Positions 12,333 through 23,952 of a DNA stretch of 64,000 nt are shown piece after piece. A program made the position numbers and the translations under genes. The notes below the pieces were generated by a model. The model did no database searches and was not told the origin of the DNA. It worked only from the letters and a program-made list of their open reading frames with translations. How positions within the stretch are numbered: position 1 is the stretch's first letter; each line of letters starts with the position of its first letter. Source of the stretch: Platynereis dumerilii (lineage: Eukaryota > Annelida > Polychaeta > Phyllodocida > Nereididae); the NCBI GenBank assembly GCA_026936325.1, contig JAPTHN010000001.1:77817380-77881379 (forward strand), given 5' to 3'.

Positions 12333-13158
12333 AGGTTGGAATAGACATTGTCATCTGATTTTACAATGCTCATTGCATGTCATTCCACTGTAAAATACTG
12401 TCAGTAGGTCAATTAGATAACTATTGGACCATATACTAAACTTCATTATCTATGATGTGGCCTGAACTCCTTCTACAGTTAACTGCCAAAATAAAAAGTG
12501 TCTCTCTTTGCCTCGCTCTTCCCTACTAAGTGTATGTGTGACATTATATATGCAAGTTATTCACCTTTTCATTGCAGGGATAAATATTTCATCTGACGAC
12601 ATATGTGTTGTTTATCCACTTGTGAAAAAGTGAAGACTTTGTTTTTCCATACTTTCATGCACAAAACAACCATGAAAAAGACTAAAAGCCATTAGGTCTG
12701 TGACACCAATAGTCCTCAGAGCAGCATGCAGTATGCTTTGGCACGGTATGCCGCGGTATGTCTCCGCACTATGCACTGAAAAACAAGTCATACAGCTGAT
12801 TTGGCTATTTTAAATTGTCACTTGGCATTATTTCTTTAGATCATGCCATCCTTGAATGGCTACAGTTTGTCTGGTCAAGTCATAAGTCCTTCTTATCCCA
12901 GTCGAGAATAGAACTTGAGCCATGGCCTTTTACTTTGTAACAAAAATGAGTTATGCAGCAATGAATTTAAAATGTCAAAAGAAATTACTGATTATTAGAG
13001 GTTATGAAAAAAAGATGCATTACCATAATCAGTTGATGATCACGGCTACCATTAAAGCACTCTCAGATTAGGCGCAAAGCAAGCTGTGACATTAATGCTC
13101 GGCAATTTTGAAATGGGGGACTTTAAGGATCAGTTTTGTTAATTATGCAGGTCTATTT
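12333..13158. other. No gene seen
   Basis: AT-rich, with a small GGTATGCCGCGGTATG palindromic patch at 12745-12760. No supported feature. Confidence 0.4.
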
Positions 13159-13160
13159 TA

Positions 13161-13449
13161 GGGGCCGACCAGATGATCTTTGGGGGGGGGGGGCTATGGA
13201 TATTTGGTGAAAAAAAAAGATTGTTTCCCACTTGACACTGAAAAAAAAAGTTTGTTCAGCACATGGAAATGAAAAATAAAAGTTTGTTTCCACCTGTAGC
13301 TAGGGTACCATAATTTTAAAATTCCGATAAAAAAGTTTGTCGTGAGTGCGCATGCGAAAAAAAATTGTTTGTTGACGCATGGCGCACGAAAAAAAAAGTT
13401 TGTCTCGGGGGTAAAGTCCATAGCCCCCCCCAACTTTCGTCTGGTCGGC
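13161..13449. mobile_element. MITE with poly-G TIRs and A-run/GTTTGT repeats
   Basis: Left GGGGCCGACCAGATGATC and right GCCGACCAGACGAAAG (complement) are inverted ends, each followed inward by a run of G and CTATGGA. TA flanks both sides. The interior is six irregular repeats of a long A-run followed by AGTTTGT, spaced 35-50 bases apart. No coding capacity. A relative with GACCGACCATTTA ends and the same G-run lies at 40891-41170. Confidence 0.65.
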
Positions 13450-13467
13450 TACTTATGCCATGGTTTG

Positions 13468-13852
13468 CATGTATATATTTTTCATCATTTGGCATGTTCA
13501 CGAATTCGTGGAGGTGTAAAAACGAGCATGTACGAATTCGTGGACATGAAAAAACGAGCATAGGTGCTCGTGTATATGTAAAAACTAACACTTGTGAATG
13601 TGCTTTATTATTCATTCGTGTATCTGCCAATACTAACATTCGTGGAAGTGCTATATATTTAGGGTTTAGTGTTAAAATTAGGTTTAGAGTTAGTTTTAGC
13701 CAAGTATAAGGTTGCAATGTTCGTAATTACACATACACAAATTCGTGAATAGCAATATTTCACACTTACACGAATGCTAAATTCGTGTATATGTTCGTTT
13801 TTGCAGGTTTACAAATTCGTGTACATGCCAAATAGTGAAAAATATATACCTC
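13468..13852. mobile_element. TIR element rich in ACGAATTCGT palindromes
   Basis: The ends are inverted: TATATATTTTTCATCATTTGGCATG on the left matches the complement of the right end, which differs by a few bases. A 7 bp TGGTTTG lies on both sides (13461-13467, 13853-13859) and may be the target duplication. The body repeats CACGAATTCGTG-like words about ten times and includes TAGGGTTTAGTGTTAAAATTAGG. A rearranged relative lies at 46768-47223. Open frames here are palindrome by-products. Confidence 0.55.
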
Positions 13853-14017
13853 TGGTTTGGGCTTGTCAGGAAACTAACTGCAAATTCGCTTCAGATTGCC
13901 ATTACTTTTTTCTTGTTTATGGAAATTGATAATTTTAATAAGTGTGAGAAAAAGTGCTCAACATCCAGTGATGAGATAATGCTTACCATCCAGAATTTCG
14001 GCGACGTCTCATCATCT

Positions 14018-14612
14018 TCATAAGTTGCGTTGTTGTGGGGCAGCTTTGTGGGGCAAGTTTTATAAACAAAAACAAGGCGCCGCCATGGACTCGTCTGTGT
14101 CACCAGTGGTAGCAAATCTTTATATGGAAGATTTCGAGACAAAAGCCTTGGCAACTGCGCCGAACCCACCGCACATCTGGATGCGTTACGTAGACGACAC
14201 CTTTGTAGTTTTTTAAAAACGATATGATATAGACACCTTTACAGCCCACATAAACAGTCAAAATCCACATATCAAGCTCACCATAGACTGGGAGCGATAC
14301 GGAGGAATACCCTCCCTCGACACAGAGATTGTGCTTAACGAGGATGCTACAATCAACACCCGCATTCACAGAAAGCCCGCACACACGGACCAATATTTAA
14401 ACTGGCAGTCCAATCATCATCTGGAACATAAGCACTCAGTGGTCCGCACCTTGATGCAGAGAGCTGAAGCAATTCCATCAACAGAAGAAGAAAGAAAGAA
14501 TGAAGTCAACCATGTTAAAGAGGCCCTAGCAGCCAATGGGTACCAGCCATGGGTTTTCAGGCTCCCCAAGAAGAAGACGAAGGACGACAGCAATAAGGAC
14601 AACTCAACAAGT
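14018..14612 (+). pseudogene. Penelope-like element reverse transcriptase fragment
   Basis: Translation gives the conserved PLE block with [24 protein letters not shown] and the catalytic box RYVDDTF (14184-14204), then the downstream thumb-like block HINSQNPHIKLTIDWE, LDTEI and RIHRKPAHTDQYLNWQSNHH. These are diagnostic of Penelope-like retroelements, whose RT is related to telomerase. Only the C-terminal third of the usual RT is present. No GIY-YIG endonuclease was found downstream and the reading frame is interrupted, so this is a dead 5'-truncated copy. It begins ~165 bases after the preceding TIR element. Confidence 0.85.
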
Positions 14613-15298
14613 CTACATCTCCCCCGGATAGTAACTGGTCCACACTTAGCTACATATAGTAGATGAATTTACCTTCAGAAGATCTATTAGATTTTTTTTC
14701 CGAAGATCGAGAATCTACATATGTACACTCTAGACATAAATCCTTGGTTGTAAGTGGTCTGTAGGCCCCTCCACAAATGCCTTCCACTATTATGAAAGAT
14801 GGCTTGATAAAGTGACTAGCAAAATACCTAGTTTTTAATTACTCCATTCAACAAAGAACTTCTCATATCTTTGTGAGAAAAATGAGCTTCCATGTAATTC
14901 ACATGGTAATCCTATTTAATGGACTAAATTACTGAGAAAAAAATTCAGTTGAGCAAACCACACAATCTACGTGGCTCTGTTGTATAAGTGGAAGACATTA
15001 TTCTGCTCTGCTGTTAATATCCTGGTTGCATGATAGAAATGATAATTTTCTTTGTTTGCAAGACTGCAATTCACTTTCACATTAAGCTAAATGGAGAGAG
15101 CCATGCAGAAAGTAAAAACCCTTCCTAAGCCAAACATGTCAGGTGACAGGTGTGTATTTGTTTTGCTAGATGTCATTATTATGTATCTTACATTTGTTTG
15201 CCTATTCGGAAAAAATCATATATATCAGAGCGACACAGTGTATGGCCCAGAGTAAATCGCCAGAACAAACACAAATAAAAAAGCGGCTTGGGCCATTA
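14613..15298. other. No gene seen
   Basis: AT-rich DNA. The first ~60 bases may still belong to the Penelope-like fragment (C-terminal Lys/Asp-rich end). Nothing else recognised. Confidence 0.35.
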
Positions 15299-15528
15299 GA
15301 TGGATAGATAGATAGATATGGTAAGTTCAGCCCTCTAAGCCAGTTCTAGGGGCTCACGAGGGTTGATTGATGAGATAGGAGAGAGAGTGGGAGTTCTCAA
15401 CATGTTACACATTTACCCCATGTGAGGGAGATATTTTACTTGCAAAGCACAGACACTGATACAAGGGGCCACCAATTGAACGTCTCATCCGATCGACATC
15501 CAGCTGGAATTTTGCAGATGAAGGCTCT
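15299..15528 (-). mobile_element. Truncated SINE copy (same family as 41173-41513)
   Basis: It matches the body of the SINE at 41173-41513 through GCCCTCTAAGCC, GGTTGATTGATGAGAT, GTTACACATTTACCCCAT and ACACTGATACAAGGGGCC. The tRNA-like head is missing, so the copy is 5'-truncated. Its GATA tail lies at 15299-15319. On the other side the match stops at a CTAT run (15528-15543), giving the unusual picture of a SINE body between oppositely oriented tetranucleotide runs. Confidence 0.75.
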
Positions 15529-16089
15529 ATCTATCTATCTATTACACATTACTGGATGCGAATACAACACTGCAGCTGCATATGAAAACAAGAACATCAT
15601 GGAACCTGTGTGGACAGACTGTAATTTACGAATAGTCATCCACCCAGGGGGGGGGGCATTAAAGATGACAGAAAAAAACAACTCTCAAGTGTGGGCCCCC
15701 GACATAAAAACAATATATTATATTATATAGTCATTTGTTTTTCTTGAAATAACACGGATGTCGGAGGGTGGGCACTGCACTGGGCAGTGACAAATTTTTG
15801 CCGGGGGCCCAAAATGACAGCTGGATGTGTGTTTGCAAATTCTTGAGATAAGCTCTTTTTTTACCAAAGTATAAAGGACAAACATTGCAGAATGCACACA
15901 TATGACGAACAGACTGATTCTGTCGACTATACAGGTCTCGAGGCTAAAGGACTTGAATGCATTATATTTACATGCAAGCATGGTTGTCTCCACTTACACG
16001 ATATGGCATGACAAGAAAAAAACAATGTTCTAAAGTTTGAAGTATACCAGTGTATACATGTAGTAGCATTTACTTTGAGACACTTCCCC
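15529..16089. other. No gene; G-run and C-run patches
   Basis: Contains a G-run at 15648-15657 and GGGCCC-type words at 15692-15699 and 15805-15811 that could pair, possibly the ends of a small TIR element. The pairing is too weak to call. No coding sequence. Confidence 0.35.
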
Positions 16090-17211
16090 GACATGATAAT
16101 AGGCCTACATTATGCAATTATCAATTTTTATTCATCGCGCAATTGAATTCCAGTTATTCCTTCTCTTCACAAATTGACACATGTACAAAATTTGAATCAA
16201 TTAAATTCATTAACCACTAAATCACGTTTAACTACTGATGTTGTCACTGCTCGAACAATGAACATTTCCAAGTTACTGGGATTATTCCGCGTTTATCTCC
16301 TGGCATGTGTGTCTAATAAGTAATCCTCCGATTATTGTGTGATTATCATTGACAACATAATTTGATTTCGCAACAAACCTTTGTTAGGGCAAATTGAAAT
16401 GTTTCGACAGATTACATAATATGAGAAGATCTTTGCTTTTCAGTCTTTGATTTCTTCATGATGATGGTTAATTGGCACACAAATGAGATAAGAGTGCAAA
16501 TTCTGGCTGCAAAATTATGCTTATGCAACAGTGTATATATTATCACAATTTACAGTAGGACTGAATTGAGGCGAACAGTTCATCAGATGAAGTATGGAAA
16601 GGACAGATCGAGTGATCAGAAATAGACGTAATTTGATTCACACAGAAGGCTCCTCTCTTGTTTTCATCTGCTATGCTGGACTGGTATACAATTATCATAG
16701 AAGCCACATAAACAAAGATTCAATTCTAATTGTGATATATTATACAAACATGTGGTTTGTCAAATTTGATTAATTCATTTGCCATTGTTCGACCGAAATC
16801 AGCAACAACTGTTTTTCTAAACTTTCAATCTCAACCAAAAAGACATTGTCTGTTGAGGTTGAATGGCCTATCAAAAGCTGTTATTTTACCATCAAAATCA
16901 GTTTCAATCCTTCTAGTTGTTACAGATGATTTCATAATTGTAGACACTGAGACTGAATGTTAACTTTTTTCTTGGACATGTTATTCTACAGGGCAGAGTG
17001 ATGTCATATGTTTTCTGATGTCATTTTCCCTATATGACAGTACGAAATCATCTGAAAGCTGAGCGGTTCAGATTATGCTTCGAGCAAAATAGCATGATCG
17101 ATAAAAATCTTATCAAAACAGCCGTTAGCAGTCCTACCTGTTACGAGCACTCAACTTACCACGACTTGTATAGATAGAAATACAGATAGATAGATAGATA
17201 GATAGAAAGAT

Positions 17212-17264
<53 letters not shown>

Positions 17265-19155
17265 TAGATAGATATAGATAGATATAGATAGACTTGTCTG
17301 CTGTGTAATATGTATCTCACCTTTCCACACCAGGTTATGTCTTCTCCACAAGGCCGTCGATTACAGACATTTGTCATTCCAGTAACTGAGTAGCGAAGTG
17401 TGTAATCCTCCTTGGCACAAGTATAGGCTTTTCTATGCAAGGAATTGCCAGGATCATGAAATACTATGTCATGGATATCGTGATTGTTTCATATATATTT
17501 TTGATAGAATTTAAATCTCATATTTCTCATATTTTCCCCCAATGAGAAGACAATCCATTTTCCTTTCATCCTTTCTAGGCAGCAAGATACAATTACATGC
17601 CAGACTTCTCTGTTGTTAAAGATATATTTTTAGTTTAATGATTGTTGTCTGTCTGTTATTTCTAGTGGCTCCTTTTATCAAGCACTTGTATTCATTTGTG
17701 AAGGAATTATTTCACCCCAGATAATATTTTATTTTGCTTACAATTTTTCAGCTGTTTTGGGAATCGAGTTTGATAGATTCTGCTGATGGTCCAGAACAGT
17801 AAATGTGAAGGCATAATAATTCCCCTGTCAAAGAGAGTGAGAAAAGCACTATCTTTTCAGGATTTTGAGTCTAGCTATTGTATGCGTTTCAATCAATGAA
17901 AAAGTGGGAAATTGTCTTTTTCATGCTGGATATTAATTGGCAGACACAAGTTTATTAGGCCTATTTGTTGACAGGCGCAGTAAAACTGGCCCTGTGCAAT
18001 ATTAGCCACAAACTGGAAAATTTTGATCTGGAAAAAGAGGCAAGACCTTGCCTACTTTCAGTAATGACTATGAATAAGACTAATATGAGCTCAGAGGATG
18101 TTGTAACGTAAGAAGTTTGGCACCAGACAGGAGACACATAAAGCGAAGGGAATGTCATTTCAAGCAACTAGCTCCCTCACATAAAGCATTTATTACGAAC
18201 ATGAGGCGATCAATATAGAGTGGCAGAAAAAGTGTGACATGGGACTGAGCTGGTCCTTAGTAAATAATACATCTATGTGCAGTTTGTCTGAGAAATATTC
18301 CTTGGCTTTTGCTGACACTTATCATGGTAGTAGTTCAAGAAGTCCAAAAATTGTTCCCAATGATTGACAGATATATCACAAGCTGAAAGATGGCCGATGA
18401 AGAAGCAAACATGTCACGTAGATATTTTTTCATACTAGGTACAGATGTATACATACAGTGTACATAAACTTCATGCAGTATAAAAATAACCACTTCAGAA
18501 AAGGGAGCAGATGATTAAATAAAAACGACGGAAAATTACGATTTTCAGACAGTTTCATTTGAAATGTTCTTAAATTAAGATCTTAAAATTCGGACAAGGG
18601 TCACTTGCCCTACAATAATTGCATGCACCATGTGCCTATGATCACTTCCATCCACATGTAGTGACCGATGAAGACTTTCAAAGATATATGTAGGCACCAA
18701 ATTGCAGCAATGGGAACCAGAACGTATAAGAAAACTTTTTCGCTCTTCTGCTTTAATCACAAAGATGTGTAATCTTGCAAATTGCCACTATTAATCTTAT
18801 TACGAGTATTTGATGTGGATGCCAATCCCACCTGTATTTGAAACTGCTTGAAAGTTGCTCAACTCATCACCAGTTATCTACTTGACTATCTGTATATCTT
18901 TGCTATCTTCAATCTTGTTTCGGGTGAAAAGGGTCAGTGCGATTGGGCCTATTGGAAGAAGGCTTCAGACGAGAAAACCCCCATGATCTTATGGGAACAA
19001 CAGGCCTCACCCCCACAGTAATTGCCTGCATGACAAGTGGCTGTAATCGATGGTCAAGATATGGTCAAGTGTCCTCCTGATGTCCTGTCACCAAGAAGCA
19101 CTTTTACTCACCTCTGTTTATAAATTAAGACGGTTTACGTGAATTGTAGTAGGCC
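16090..19155 (+). repeat. Long diverged repeat family, copy I
   Basis: This ~3 kb segment aligns in pieces with 53455-56900 (plus) and with the complement of 59470-63700. Anchor blocks include TTAACCACTAAATC with TTTATCTCCTGGC (16208-16300), TCAATCCTTCTAG (16904), CCATTTTCCTTTCATC with CATGCCAGACTTCTCTGTTG (17553-17615), GACAGGAGACACATAAAGCGAA (18125) and CAAGTGTCCTCCTGATGTCCTGTCACCAAGAAGCAC (18 bases of it at 19082). No long open frame is conserved between copies. Identity by eye is about 70-80% in blocks, so the copies are old. Confidence 0.75.
17168..17292 (+). repeat. GATA microsatellite
   Basis: About 125 bases of (GATA)n with AAAG and TATA variants. Both complementary-strand frames read as Ser/Tyr/Leu/Ile repeats, an artefact. 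It lies inside copy I of the long repeat, beside a segment that is inverted relative to the other copies. Confidence 0.95.
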
Positions 19156-20556
19156 TGGACATCTTGGACCATATTGCACATAAGATGGAGGTTCAGCCCA
19201 CTGATCTGGACCAGGCACAAGTGACTTTCACTGAAGAATGGCCATATCGGTAAAAAATATGCAGGAAACAAGTTGATGGAATCCATGTCAAGTCAAGTGA
19301 AGGCAGAGGTCGATGCATATGGCATTCAACATGAAATTGTGATATTTTCTGTTGTATACTTCAAGATTAAGTTGGCATTTTTTGCATATGTTGAAAGTTT
19401 GTGTCTGTGTTGTTGAGCCATGATGCAATTTTTAGTGATTTTTTAAAAACTAAAAGTGATAATTTTTTACCTAAACAGAGAAGTCATACAAACTTTAGAA
19501 ATTCAGAAAATCTCCAAGCACACGTGTACACCATTTCTGTTGAGTATTTCTTTAGATCTTCAAAGCATAAACTTAACAGCATTTTTTTAATTTATGAAAT
19601 TTGCACTTCGATGGTAGAATGAAAAAGCCTGTTAATGTTGTTAACCGACTTCTCAAAATTATTGATTTCTTGTTGCCGGCTAGACAACACTTCCTGGAAG
19701 TGGAGCAATGCAAAGAAATCCAATACGAAGACCAATAAGGATAGTGATTTCTCGGAGTCTGTCTTGGATTTTCAAGAGTAAATTACTTTTGCAAGAGACG
19801 AATCTCAGACGATATTAGAGATCACCTGAAAATGCAATTTATTGGCAAATATTATAAACTAAAATTGTGCTTTCTCCAAAAGAATTTCGCTTTAAAATCT
19901 AGAATTTTTTTTTCTCGAATTTCCTCCTATTGCTCTTTAAGAACTATGAAATTTCCAGATGGGGAATTGCAAAGATTTGTTCTTCAGACATTTGACTTAT
20001 GTATAAATGTTATTGTAAAACATTTTTAGTGGTTGAGAAATAATTAAGAATTTTTTTGCGTGACCCTATCTGAAAAAATATAATAAAATAAAAATGTCGT
20101 ATAGCCTATATCTGCAGTTTCAAAGTTTATAGTATAACTGTGGAATTTTCATTAACTGTTGAATTGCTGTTATTGTAAGACATTTTTAGCACAACATTCA
20201 ATGCTAATTTGTCAGAAACTACAGAGCTCATCTCCTAGCATGTATTTTGTGCTAGTATTCTTATGATAGGCCTATATCCATGTTAAGAAACACATGTGAA
20301 AACAACCATCTTATTTTAGAAATTGTACTACCTGTTAAAGGTATTTGTATGTATCCATTATACTATGTGACATAGAGGCTTTTTGAATGCCTTAATACGC
20401 TGTAATAGACTAATAGTCTTAACAAATCGAATTGATTTCATTCCAAGCTTTAAGCTGCTTTTTTTAACATTTCAAGTCAATTTATACCCTACACATGCAA
20501 TATATATTGCTACTGCAGCAGGATGGCAGATAATGGCTTGATAAGACATAGAATGA
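19156..20556. other. No gene seen
   Basis: Very AT-rich DNA with homopolymer runs. Short open frames near 19401 and 19832 have no recognisable motif. Confidence 0.4.
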
Positions 20557-20700
20557 TAAAGAAAAATCAGTTCGCTACAGGCATACATCATCGCAATAGA
20601 ATAGGCACATTCCAAAAAATGATGAGTTAAATTTATGCCAAAACATAGGGCATTTCACCGTGAAACACAATTTGCCTGTAGCGAACTAAGTTTTCTTTAA
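20557..20700. mobile_element. Short MITE with GTTCGCTACAGGCA ends
   Basis: AAAGAAAAATCAGTTCGCTA at the left and the complement of TAGCGAACTAAGTTTTCTTT at the right are near-perfect inverted ends. The interior of ~90 bases is non-coding. No clear target duplication. Confidence 0.6.
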
Positions 20701-21337
20701 AAATTAAAGAATAGGATATATGGGGGACCAATGGGCCAAACAACATGGGGACCGATACTAAAGGCCTTGGATTAAAATATTGTCTTAGGAGCCTCTCAGC
20801 ATCCAAATTAAACTTCTTTTTTTAAATGTCAAGTTTCATCTTGAACAGTTGTTGAAGGATTTCATCTATTTCAGTGATGAATATCTTTAATATCGTGGGT
20901 TGAAACAAAAAATCGTAGAATTAGGAATTTCCATAAAGTATCACAAAATTGCACCCTAGCTGGTATTTGTGGAATCATATATACTAGCATTTACCCGTGA
21001 TAAATGATATGTAGAGAAACAGTAGGCAGAGAGGTAGGCCTATGTGATTTCACTCTACCATGGAAGTCAAACAAAGACGCTTATTGGTTTTTGGAAGTAG
21101 ATGAACTATGTACATACATGTATAGATTTATTTTATATTTGTCATTATTTGATCTTTCAAACCATGTAGGCCTATAACTGATGTGTTTGCCTTTTAATAG
21201 GCATAATCGCAAATTGCACTCGACGTGCGCAAAAGGAAAGTGTTAAAGTTCACAAACTGATTTTGAAAGGAAATGTGCTTGTGAGTGCTGGAGCACTTGT
21301 AAATTAAACTTGAGGATGAAGCTGACTTGACACTTAA
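20701..21337. other. No gene seen
   Basis: AT-rich spacer before the 3' end of the first LINE. Nothing recognised. Confidence 0.4.
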
Positions 21338-21415
21338 TGATAATAATAATAATAATAATAGATACTTTATATAGCGCTAATTCCAGTAAACTGCTCATTA
21401 GCGCTTCTCAAATGA

Positions 21416-21753
21416 TCAAGGGTAAAATTTCTTAAACAAGTGAGTTTTAAGGTTCTTCTTGAAGCTTTCCAGTGTGTTTATTGATCTCAACTTTTCAGGC
21501 AAACTATTCCAGAGTTTTGGGGCTGCGTATGTGAAAGCTCTGTCCTCAAACTTATTTTTGTTGCATGGGATAGGCTCTGCTAGCAAGCATCTATGGTTGC
21601 TTCTCAGATTGTGGTTTTGTTGGGGTTTGGCTTGAATCAGTTCTTGAATGTACAATGGAGCTTGGGAATTCATTGCTTTCCATGTGATCATCAACAGTTT
21701 GAACTGGATTCTTGCTGGAATCGGAAGCCAATGTAGTTGCTTTCTACTAAGAC
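21416..21753 (-). CDS. LINE ORF2 C-terminal tail (frame-shifted)
   Basis: The frame reads LHWLPIPARIQFKLLMITWK and then SQAPLYIQELI, RSNHRCLLAEP, FEDRAFTYAAPKLWNSLPEK and KKNLKTHLFKKFYP. This is the characteristic end of CR1/L2-type polyproteins (HWLP, then AP-LW-SLP, then FK-LKT-LF). It continues the RT frame after a single frame change close to 21750, where the RT frame stops at RLIERLKDMTV. The function of this conserved tail is not established. Confidence 0.85.
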
Positions 21754-23952
21754 TTACACTGTCATGTCTTTCAATCTCTCAATCAATCGAACAGCTGAGT
21801 TTTGGGCAACTTGAAGCTTATTCATCAAACAGCTGGTTGTGCCATACAAGAGTCCGTTACCGTAGTCCAGGTGTGGAGTGACAAGAGCATTCACAGCTGT
21901 TTTAACAGTTTCTTTGTCTAGGTTCTTTCGAAGTTTCGAAATGTTTCTCAAATTGAAGAAAGCATTGCGGCACATCTTGTTGATTTGTCTTTCCATAGTC
22001 ATATTTTTGTCGAACAGCACTCCTAAATTTCTGACATGATCTGCAGTTTTTATTTCAACATTGTCAACATTGATTGATGATACTTGCAGTTTCTTCAACT
22101 GACCAGGAGCACCAATCAGCAGAAGTTCAGTTTTGTCACCATTATTGCACAACTTGTTATTGTGCAAGAAGTCCCTGATTTCCGCAATACATTTTTCCAT
22201 TTTCCGTACAGCTTGCTCTTGATTCAAAAAGGTTGGCTTGAATGAAAGAAGAAGTTGTTCATCATCCGCATACTTTTGATCATTTACTTGGTTTCTTTGT
22301 GCAACCTCACTTACTGGAGCAATGTAAGAGTTGAACAAGATTGGACCAAGTTTTGAACCTTGTGGCATCCCAAACTTGAGTGGAAGTTTGCGTGATGTTG
22401 TGTCATTTATCGTCACGGACTGTGATCGTTCAGAAATATATGACTTGAACCATTTCAGGGCTGAGCCATGCACACCATATCTATTTTGCAGCCTTTCTAG
22501 CAAAATGTCATGATCAATTGTATCAAATGCAGCTGACAAGTCCAGCAGCACCAGCATTGTCACCTCTCCTTTGCTCAAATTAAGCATAATGTCATTATGG
22601 ATTCTTGTTAAGAGAGTTTCTGTACTATGAAACTGCTTGTAGGCCGATTGCTTTTCATCATCAAGTTTGTTTCGTGTGAGATGATCAACGTACTGTTTGA
22701 TTATAGCACTTTCAATCAGTTTTCCAAGAAATGAAAGATTAGAGACAGGTCGGTAATTCTTTTTAATTAGTTCAAGACCCGTCTTCTTTAACAGTGGTTT
22801 TACAAGTGCGTGCTTCAAATCAAGAGGCATTTCTCCAAGTGTCAATGACATGTTGACAATTTTTGTCATAACTGGAAGAAATTCATCAATGCATTCAAGC
22901 AATAGCCATGTGGGAATGGGATCAAGTTGACAATGTTTTACTGGCATGTCAGTGACAAGTTTCTTAACTTCCACTTGTGATAAAGCTTTGAACTGACCTA
23001 ACTTATGACGCGGCTTCATATGAGCATCAATTGTTTTGTTTGAATTGGAATCCAACTTTGACCTTATTGTTTTGATCTTTTCATCAAAATAGTCATTGAA
23101 TTCATTTGCCAGGTCTTTTTCACTAGTGTGATTGGGTAGAGGTAAGTCTTGGTTCCTGTTAAGGCTGGAATTGAGCCCTTTGAACATTGCTTTCGAGTTC
23201 CTTTTTGTGGCTTGAATCTTTGACTTAAGATTATGAGACTTTAGTTGATGAAGCATTTCATTAAATGCATTTCGTTTTTCTTTGAAGTTTTCCCAGTCTT
23301 TTTGAAGACCAGTTCGCCGCCATAATCGTTCCGCTTTTCTCTTGGCTGTTTTGAGGGGCTTAATCTCCGGATTTCTGAAGGGGTTGGGTTTGCGTAAAGT
23401 CACAAATTTAGTTTTCACAGGGGCATGTTTGTCAAACACTTTTCCAGTTGAGTTGTAAAGTGCCACCAGGTTACTCAAGTGGATTGATCGATTGTGATGT
23501 TGTACTTTTTGTGAAAGATGTTGCTCAATGTCCTTTTTGAATTCACATAAATTTATGCTCCGAGTTTTTCGGAAGGTGATTTTTTTCCGAGGATTTTTGC
23601 CTTTGTCAATTTTAATATCGAAAAGCACACAGTTGTGGTCTGAAAGGAGATCACTGACGTAACAGTCTGTCAGAGATGTAGTTGTGTTTGTAATAACAAG
23701 ATCGAGTATATTTCCATCTTTGTGTGTTGGTGATGACACATGTTGAATGAGGTCAAACATTTCAAGAATATTATTGAATTTTATAACTTTTGGATCATTT
23801 GGCTTGTTCAAGTGAAAGTTGAAATCCCCAGTAACAACGGTTTCATGGTTGTACAGTGTATGTTTGAAAGTGGGACAGAAAATTTGTAAATTCGGTGTAA
23901 AATTCTGATAAGCTGTATTTATTCTTGTTTGAAGGTTCAGGCCTGTACACAA
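21754..23952 (-). CDS. LINE ORF2: endonuclease C-half and reverse transcriptase
   Basis: This ~730-codon frame starts inside the endonuclease. VVTGDFNFHLN and LLSDHNCVLF carry the Asp/Asn and Ser-Asp-His motifs of an apurinic-like endonuclease. A linker (~170-330) leads to the RT: KNYRPVSNLSFLGKLIES, LDLSAAFDTIDHD (~471-483), MPQGSKLGPILF (~529-540) and the catalytic KYADDEQLLL (~560-569). In this family the enzyme nicks target DNA and primes reverse transcription of its own RNA. The RT catalytic aspartates are intact. Neighbouring frames hold the endonuclease N-half and the C-terminal tail. No functional start exists in this copy because of the frame change upstream. Confidence 0.92.
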   Translation of the reverse strand: MCTGLNLQTRINTAYQNFTPNLQIFCPTFKHTLYNHETVVTGDFNFHLNKPNDPKVIKFNNILEMFDLIQHVSSPTHKDGNILDLVITNTTTSLTDCYVSDLLSDHNCVLFDIKIDKGKNPRKKITFRKTRSINLCEFKKDIEQHLSQKVQHHNRSIHLSNLVALYNSTGKVFDKHAPVKTKFVTLRKPNPFRNPEIKPLKTAKRKAERLWRRTGLQKDWENFKEKRNAFNEMLHQLKSHNLKSKIQATKRNSKAMFKGLNSSLNRNQDLPLPNHTSEKDLANEFNDYFDEKIKTIRSKLDSNSNKTIDAHMKPRHKLGQFKALSQVEVKKLVTDMPVKHCQLDPIPTWLLLECIDEFLPVMTKIVNMSLTLGEMPLDLKHALVKPLLKKTGLELIKKNYRPVSNLSFLGKLIESAIIKQYVDHLTRNKLDDEKQSAYKQFHSTETLLTRIHNDIMLNLSKGEVTMLVLLDLSAAFDTIDHDILLERLQNRYGVHGSALKWFKSYISERSQSVTINDTTSRKLPLKFGMPQGSKLGPILFNSYIAPVSEVAQRNQVNDQKYADDEQLLLSFKPTFLNQEQAVRKMEKCIAEIRDFLHNNKLCNNGDKTELLLIGAPGQLKKLQVSSINVDNVEIKTADHVRNLGVLFDKNMTMERQINKMCRNAFFNLRNISKLRKNLDKETVKTAVNALVTPHLDYGNGLLYGTTSCLMNKLQVAQNSAVRLIERLKDMTV

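Noticed and set aside
13650-13690. Telomere-like TAGGGTTTAG sequence
   Set aside because: Only one or two degenerate units inside a dispersed repeat; no array.
17151-17440. Open frames of Ser/Tyr/Leu/Ile repeats
   Set aside because: Translation of a GATA microsatellite in two frames; composition alone explains the openness.
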